From: Actinomycetes bacterium
GTDB lineage: Bacteria > Actinomycetota > Actinomycetes > S36-B12 > UBA5976
DNA length: 11,292 bases
NCBI GenBank assembly: GCA_021784375.1
Contig: JAJXSV010000058.1
Coordinates: 1 to 11,292 of the forward strand
Direction: 5' to 3'
Below the pieces are notes generated by a model. That model was not told the origin of the DNA and ran no database searches. It saw only the letters and a list, made by a program, of their open reading frames with translations. Every line of letters begins with the position of its first letter. The stretch's first letter is position 1. Below are positions 7,752 to 11,292 of this stretch, one piece after another. The position numbers and the translations under genes are program-made.

Positions 7752-10040
7752 TCAGAGCTTGGTGACGGGCGCGTAGCGCAGCAGCAGGCGCTTCTCGCCC
7801 ACGCCGGTACCGAAATCGATGGTGGCCTGGGCCTTGTCACCTGCACCATCCAGCGACTTCACGCGACCAAGCCCGAACTTGTCGTGCGTCACGAGATCAC
7901 CGACGGCCAGGTCGAGGTCCGGTTGCGTGCCGCGCGCCCGTGGCATGGGCGTGAAGGCCGAGGTCGTGACGGGGCGCTCGCGCGACAACCGATAGGAAGC
8001 GGGATCGCCGCGCAGCCAGGTGACGAGCTCCGCTGGGATCTCATCGATGAAGCGGGAACGCGGACGATCGCTGATGGTGCGTCCGCGCAGCATGCGCTGC
8101 TCGGCGAGCGTGAGGTACAGGCGCTGCTGTGCGCGCGTGATGCCCACATAGGCGAGGCGCCGCTCCTCCTCCATCTCCTTCACGTTGCCGAAGGACATCT
8201 CGTGCGGGAAGTTGCGGTCCTCCATGCCGGTGATGAAGACGATGGGGAACTCGAGGCCCTTGGCGGTGTGCATCGTCATCAGCGTCACCAGGCCCTGTCC
8301 CGCGTCGGGCAGGTCATCGGCGTCGGCGACGAGTGCCACATGTTCGAGGAAGTCGGCGAGGCTCACCGCATCCTCTGCGCCGATCTCGAACTCGCGCGTG
8401 ACGGACTCGAACTCATCGAGGTTCTCCACCCGCGCCAGGGCCTGGGCGTCGTGCGACTTGTCGTACTGCGCACGCAATCCGGATTGCTCGATGACATCGG
8501 CGACGATGGTCGAAGGCGGCTCGTCCGCGCCCACCATGATGCGCAGGAAGTCGAGCATCGACACGAACTTCTGCACGGCGGCAACGGAACGCGTGGCGAG
8601 ATCCGGGATCTCCCCCGCCCTGCGCATGGCGGCCTCGAAGCTGATCCCCTGCTCGCGTGCGAACAGCTCAATCTCGGTCTCGGCCTTCTCACCGATGCCC
8701 CGCTTCGGCTCGTTGAGGATGCGCCGCATGGAGACCTCGTCGTTGGGATTGACGAGCACGCGCAGATAGGCCAGCAGGTCCCTGATCTCCTTGCGCTCGT
8801 AGAAGCGCGTGCCTCCGACCACGCGGTATGGGATCCCCTGGCGGACGAAGGATTCCTCGATGGGACGGGAGGCGGCGTTCGTGCGGTAGAAGATGGCCAT
8901 GTCCGAGTGCGAGGCGCCATCGTGGCGGTTGAGTCGCTTGATCTCGCCGGCGAGGAACGACGCCTCGTCATGCTCGTCGTCCGCTTGGTAGATCTTGATC
9001 GGCTCGCCCGCGCCGGCATCGGTCCACAACCGCTTCTCACGGCGTCCAGTGTTGACGGAGATGACGGAGTTGGCGGCGGTGAGGATGGTCTGCGTGGAGC
9101 GGTAGTTCTGCTCGAGGAGGATGGTGCGCGCGTGCGGGTAGTCGCGCTCGAACTCCTCGATGTTACGGATGGTGGCGCCGCGGAAGGCGTAGATCGACTG
9201 GTCGGCATCGCCCACGACGCACAGCTCGGCCTGCGGCAGCTCGTCGCCGACGGAGCCCACGAACTCATGCACCAACGCGTACTGCGCGTGGTTGGTGTCC
9301 TGGTACTCATCGACGAGCACATGGCGGAAGCGCCGGCGGTACTGCTCGCGCACCTCCTTGAACGTGCGGAGCAGTAGCACGGTGTTCATGATGAGGTCGT
9401 CGAAGTCCATGGCGTTGGCAGCCCGCAATCGGACCTGGTACTCCGCGTAGATCTCCGCGACCTGTCGCTCGAAGGGCGTCGTCGCGCGCATTGCGTACTC
9501 GTGCACGTCGAGCAGGTCGTTCTTGGCGTTCGAGATGGCATTCACGATGGTGCGTGGCGTCAGGCGCTCGCTGTCGATGGAGAGTGCCGACATCACCATC
9601 TTCACCAGGCTGAGGGCGTCACCCTGGTCGTAGATGGAGAACGTGGACGTGTAGCCGAGGCGATCGGCGTCCTTGCGCAGGAAGCGCACGCAGGCCGAGT
9701 GGAAGGTGGACACCAGCATGGCCTTGGCCCGCGGCCCGACGAGTTCCTCCACACGGTGACGCATCTCGCCGGCCGCCTTGTTGGTGAAGGTGATGGCGAG
9801 GACCTCGGTGGGCAGCACGTGGCGCTCCGACAGGAGGTAGGCCACTCGCCGCGTGAGCACGCGCGTCTTGCCGGAGCCCGCGCCGGCCACGATGAGCAGC
9901 GCCGGCCCGGCATGCGTGACCGCCTGCCGCTGCTGCGGGTTGAGGTCCGCCAACAGGTGGTCGGAGCCGGTGGAGTCGGCGCCCGCAGCGATCGGCTCCC
10001 CCCATCCCTCGAGTTCGGAGTCATCGAAGAGGGAGGCCAT
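7752..10040 (-). CDS. pcrA: UvrD/PcrA-type ATP-dependent DNA helicase
   Basis: Superfamily 1A 3'-5' helicase that unwinds DNA in repair, removes blocked intermediates, and in many bacteria works with RNA polymerase. 762 residues, close to mycobacterial UvrD1. Motifs in order: Q-motif LNPQQRQAV (33-41), Walker A GAGSGKT (53-59), Ia TFTNKAAGEM (84-93), II VDEYQDTN (243-250), III GDADQSIYAFRGA (277-289), IV EQNYRST (310-316), V TMHTAKGLEFP (589-599), VI YVGITRAQQRLYL (631-643). A linker follows, then a C-terminal Tudor-like domain (DLVTHDKFGLGRVKSL, 715-730), the part that contacts RNA polymerase in PcrA/UvrD. Start ATG 10040 has TAAACT 6 nt upstream. It converges on the DUF4245 gene and diverges from the PIG-L gene. 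uvrD1 would be an equally fair name. Confidence 0.96.
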   Translation of the reverse strand: MASLFDDSELEGWGEPIAAGADSTGSDHLLADLNPQQRQAVTHAGPALLIVAGAGSGKTRVLTRRVAYLLSERHVLPTEVLAITFTNKAAGEMRHRVEELVGPRAKAMLVSTFHSACVRFLRKDADRLGYTSTFSIYDQGDALSLVKMVMSALSIDSERLTPRTIVNAISNAKNDLLDVHEYAMRATTPFERQVAEIYAEYQVRLRAANAMDFDDLIMNTVLLLRTFKEVREQYRRRFRHVLVDEYQDTNHAQYALVHEFVGSVGDELPQAELCVVGDADQSIYAFRGATIRNIEEFERDYPHARTILLEQNYRSTQTILTAANSVISVNTGRREKRLWTDAGAGEPIKIYQADDEHDEASFLAGEIKRLNRHDGASHSDMAIFYRTNAASRPIEESFVRQGIPYRVVGGTRFYERKEIRDLLAYLRVLVNPNDEVSMRRILNEPKRGIGEKAETEIELFAREQGISFEAAMRRAGEIPDLATRSVAAVQKFVSMLDFLRIMVGADEPPSTIVADVIEQSGLRAQYDKSHDAQALARVENLDEFESVTREFEIGAEDAVSLADFLEHVALVADADDLPDAGQGLVTLMTMHTAKGLEFPIVFITGMEDRNFPHEMSFGNVKEMEEERRLAYVGITRAQQRLYLTLAEQRMLRGRTISDRPRSRFIDEIPAELVTWLRGDPASYRLSRERPVTTSAFTPMPRARGTQPDLDLAVGDLVTHDKFGLGRVKSLDGAGDKAQATIDFGTGVGEKRLLLRYAPVTKL

Positions 10041-10052
10041 GCCGGGAGTTTA
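10041..10052 (-). promoter_or_regulatory. Leaderless-type -10 hexamer TAAACT for pcrA
   Basis: On the minus strand TAAACT (10052-10047) is followed by exactly 6 nt and then ATG 10040. It is the most AT-rich spot of this divergent region. No Shine-Dalgarno sequence is present, and no LexA-type SOS box was seen near it. Confidence 0.6.
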
Positions 10053-10064
10053 GTTCCAGCCCAT

Positions 10065-10083
10065 CGGTCGATCGCCGCGACCG
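10065..10083. repeat. 6-bp dyad near the pcrA -35 region
   Basis: CGGTCG (10065-10070) is matched by CGACCG (10078-10083) with a 7-nt centre. It covers the area where a pcrA -35 would lie. In sequence this GC-rich a 6-bp match can be chance, so it is a weak operator candidate. Confidence 0.2.
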
Positions 10084-10102
10084 GGACGGGGGCCCGGCAA
10101 CG

Positions 10103-10116
10103 GGCGCAGCTGCGCC
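10103..10116. promoter_or_regulatory. 14-bp perfect palindrome before the PIG-L gene
   Basis: GGCGCAGCTGCGCC (10103-10116) is a perfect palindrome with no loop, ending 4 bp before the -10 hexamer of the PIG-L gene. Such a site suits a dimeric repressor that would block the -35/-10 spacer. With no loop it is unlikely to act as an RNA hairpin. High GC raises the chance rate. Confidence 0.35.
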
Positions 10117-10120
10117 GTCA

Positions 10121-10132
10121 TAGCATCTGCGC
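10121..10132 (+). promoter_or_regulatory. Leaderless-type -10 hexamer TAGCAT for the PIG-L gene
   Basis: TAGCAT (10121-10126) is followed by exactly 6 nt and then ATG 10133. No Shine-Dalgarno sequence precedes the ATG. It shares the 92-bp divergent region with the pcrA promoter. Confidence 0.55.
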
Positions 10133-10846
10133 ATGCTTGAAGATGCTGCAGTGGAACGCGTTCTGGTCGTCACCGCCCATCCCGATGATGTCGACTTCGG
10201 GGCGGGCGGCACCATCGCGTCCTGGACCGCGCAGGGCATCGAGGTGCACTACTGCATCCTCACCAACGGAGACCAGGGTGGCTTCGATGACACGCCCCGT
10301 GACGAGATGGGGCCGCTGCGGCAACGCGAGCAGCGCGCAGCCGCGGACGTGCTCGGCGTCACCAGCGTGGAGTTCCTCGGCCATCCGGACGGCCATCTCG
10401 TCCCGACCGTGAAGTTGCGGGGAGAGGTGGTGCGGGCGATCCGCCGGGTGAAGCCGCAGCGCATGGTGATCTCCTCCCCGGATCGCAACTGGAGCATGGT
10501 CGGCGCCTCGCACCCGGACCACATGGCGGCCGGCGAGATCGCCATGCAGGCCGTCTACCCCGACGCCCGCAACCAGTTCGCCTTCCCCGCGCTGCTCGAG
10601 CAGGGCTACGAGCCCTGGGCGGTCGATGAGGTGTGGGTGATGTGGCACCCGCAGGCGAACCACTTCGTGGATGTCACCGAGCAGTTCCCCCGCAAGCTGC
10701 AGGCGCTCCGTGCGCACGTGTCCCAGACCTCCCATCAGGACGGGCTCGAGGACCACCTGCGCAACCGACTCACCGCCACCGCAGCGAAGGCCGGGTTCCC
10801 CGAGGGTCGCCTGGCAGAGGCCTTCATGGTGGTGAGCACGACCTGA
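10133..10846 (+). CDS. PIG-L (LmbE-like) family deacetylase
   Basis: Zinc-dependent N-acetylglucosamine-type deacetylase of the PIG-L/LmbE superfamily, 237 residues, apparently cytoplasmic (no signal peptide). The start of the fold shows VLVVTAHPDDVDFGAGGTIA (10-29): H16 and D19 are the expected zinc ligands and D18 the general base of the AHPDD motif. TNGDQGG (44-50) follows. SHPDHMAAGEIA (126-137) supplies the third zinc ligand (H130 by analogy with H147 of MshB) and H127. The superfamily includes MshB and Mca of mycothiol metabolism and enzymes acting on sugar conjugates, but this protein is shorter than MshB (about 300) and no substrate can be assigned. It stands alone between divergent pcrA and a transporter gene. 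The start is supported by TAGCAT 6 nt upstream. Confidence 0.9.
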   Translation: MLEDAAVERVLVVTAHPDDVDFGAGGTIASWTAQGIEVHYCILTNGDQGGFDDTPRDEMGPLRQREQRAAADVLGVTSVEFLGHPDGHLVPTVKLRGEVVRAIRRVKPQRMVISSPDRNWSMVGASHPDHMAAGEIAMQAVYPDARNQFAFPALLEQGYEPWAVDEVWVMWHPQANHFVDVTEQFPRKLQALRAHVSQTSHQDGLEDHLRNRLTATAAKAGFPEGRLAEAFMVVSTT

Positions 10847-10858
10847 AAAGCGGCGAAC

Positions 10859-10875
10859 GGTCGGGCAGTTCGACC
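10859..10875 (+). terminator. Weak hairpin after the PIG-L gene
   Basis: GGTCG (10859-10863) pairs with CGACC (10871-10875) around a 7-nt loop, starting 12 nt after the stop codon. A wider pair, CGAACGGT (10854-10861) and ACCGTTCG (10894-10901), encloses it. No T-run follows either. It is a possible transcription end only by position. Confidence 0.25.
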
Positions 10876-10899
10876 CATCGGCGTGCGTAATGCACCGTT

Positions 10900-10915
10900 C
10901 GATGAAGGTTCATCG
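10900..10915. promoter_or_regulatory. 16-bp dyad, candidate operator upstream of the substrate-binding protein gene
   Basis: CGATGAA (10900-10906) and TTCATCG (10909-10915) form perfect 7-bp arms around GG. The 2-nt centre is too small for an RNA loop, so a DNA-binding site for a dimeric regulator is the better reading. It lies 42 bp upstream of the best -10 candidate and 78 bp upstream of the start codon, a place suited to an activator or an upstream repressor site. Confidence 0.4.
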
Positions 10916-10957
10916 GATCGTTGTGCTCTGCCCCTGTTGTGGACACTTGGCATTTCC

Positions 10958-10986
10958 TACCTTTGCCTCACGTTTCCACGAAGGGA
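10958..10986 (+). promoter_or_regulatory. Promoter -10 TACCTT and Shine-Dalgarno AAGGGA of the substrate-binding protein gene
   Basis: TACCTT (10958-10963) fits TANNNT but lies 30 nt before the start, leaving a short leader. TTGTGG (10937-10942) is a poor -35 at 15-nt spacing. An alternative pair is TTGGCA (10947-10952) with CACGTT (10969-10974) at 16-nt spacing. AAGGGA (10981-10986) lies 7 nt before GTG 10994 and is the likely ribosome site, so this gene is not leaderless. Confidence 0.4.
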
Positions 10987-10993
10987 AAAGTCT

Positions 10994-11292
10994 GTGCGAA
11001 ATGCATCACTGCGCCGAGGCGCCGCAGTCGTCGCGGGTCTGACACTCGTCATGGGTGTCGTCTCTGCGACGACGGCCACTGCCGCCACCAAGCCAAAGCC
11101 CAAGCCCAAGCCGGCGGCAGCCGCTGCCGCCAACAAGGCCCTGGCCGCGCTCATCAAGGCCGCCAAGAAGGAGGGCCAGCTCAACGTCATCGCGCTCCCG
11201 CATGACTGGGCGAACTACGGCGAGATCATCACCACCTTCGCCAAGAAGTACGGCATCAAGGTCAACGAGCAGAACCCCGACGGTTCTTCCGC
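10994..11292 (+). CDS. Secreted ABC-transporter substrate-binding protein, 3' truncated by window edge
   Basis: First 99 codons of an extracellular solute-binding protein. Residues 1-31 form a Sec-type signal peptide: basic RNASLRR, hydrophobic core at about 10-25, and an Ala-rich end with probable cleavage after A30 or A31. There is no lipobox cysteine. Then comes KPKPKPKP (33-40), a poly-Ala stretch (41-46) and a helix containing ALIKAAKKEG (52-61). The mature fold begins QLNVIALPHDWANYGEIITTFAKKYGIKV (62-90), which resembles the N-terminus of periplasmic-binding proteins of the iron/spermidine/putrescine-type cluster: first beta strand, then the helix before the second strand. The substrate cannot be told from this fragment, and permease and ATPase genes would lie beyond the edge. 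GTG 10994 has AAGGGA 7 nt upstream. The reading frame is open to the last base. Confidence 0.75.
   Translation, partial: MRNASLRRGAAVVAGLTLVMGVVSATTATAATKPKPKPKPAAAAAANKALAALIKAAKKEGQLNVIALPHDWANYGEIITTFAKKYGIKVNEQNPDGSS

Noticed and set aside
7884..9377. A 497-codon plus-strand frame antisense to pcrA.
   Set aside because: It is a shadow of the pcrA codon bias: His, Gly and Leu-rich with no recognisable domain, and pcrA motifs occupy the opposite strand throughout.
10854..10901. CGAAC (10854-10858) and GTTCG (10868-10872, 10897-10901) resemble halves of the actinobacterial LexA SOS box.
   Set aside because: The LexA box needs about 4 nt between the halves; the spacing here is 9 nt or more, and the neighbouring genes are not typical SOS genes.
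1..11292. Search for a defence, mobile, CRISPR, biosynthetic or other new multi-gene system, and for tRNA or rRNA genes.
   Set aside because: All substantial coding space is taken by known housekeeping families; there are no repeat arrays, transposase or integrase genes, RNA genes or clusters of linked unknown genes.

Overview
This is a GC-rich chromosomal segment with strong G/C third-position codon bias. The gene set and order fit an actinobacterium (Actinomycetes; the order cannot be resolved from this window). A DUF6542-like membrane protein lies beside ispH, next to xseA-xseB, with fumarase and a DUF4245 protein nearby; this is a neighbourhood known from Streptomyces and Mycobacterium. 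No phage, transposon, CRISPR or tRNA signal was seen, so this looks like a core housekeeping region and not a defence or mobile island. No stretch over about 150 bp lacks a gene.

Layout. 1-151: unresolved flank carrying a hairpin and the promoter of the first gene. 152-1102 (+): DUF6542-like membrane protein with a long disordered N-terminal tail. 1125-2093 (-): ispH, the last step of the MEP isoprenoid pathway. 2181-3392 and 3385-3615 (+): xseA and xseB, the two subunits of exonuclease VII, translationally coupled. 3624-5282 (-): class I Fe-S fumarase. 5424-7085 (+): FAD-dependent glycerol-3-phosphate dehydrogenase (glpD). 7132-7746 (+): DUF4245 single-pass membrane protein. 7752-10040 (-): PcrA/UvrD-type helicase. 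10133-10846 (+): PIG-L (LmbE-like) deacetylase. 10994 to the window end (+): start of a secreted ABC-transporter substrate-binding protein, cut by the edge.

How it works together. The window does not encode one pathway. Exonuclease VII and PcrA serve DNA repair; IspH makes isoprenoid precursors; fumarase and GlpD feed the TCA cycle and the respiratory chain. The strands run + - ++ - ++ - ++. Convergent neighbours are separated by only 22, 8 and 5 bp, and apart from xseA-xseB nearly every gene has its own promoter.

The most coherent non-coding signal is a repeated leaderless-promoter grammar: a TANNNT hexamer sits exactly 6 nt before the start codon of five genes (a one-base variant at a sixth, and 7 nt at ispH). 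The SD-dependent exceptions are xseB (internal to an operon), the substrate-binding protein and possibly xseA. Several dyads lie at these promoters and are candidate operators. I found no convincing undescribed multi-gene system.
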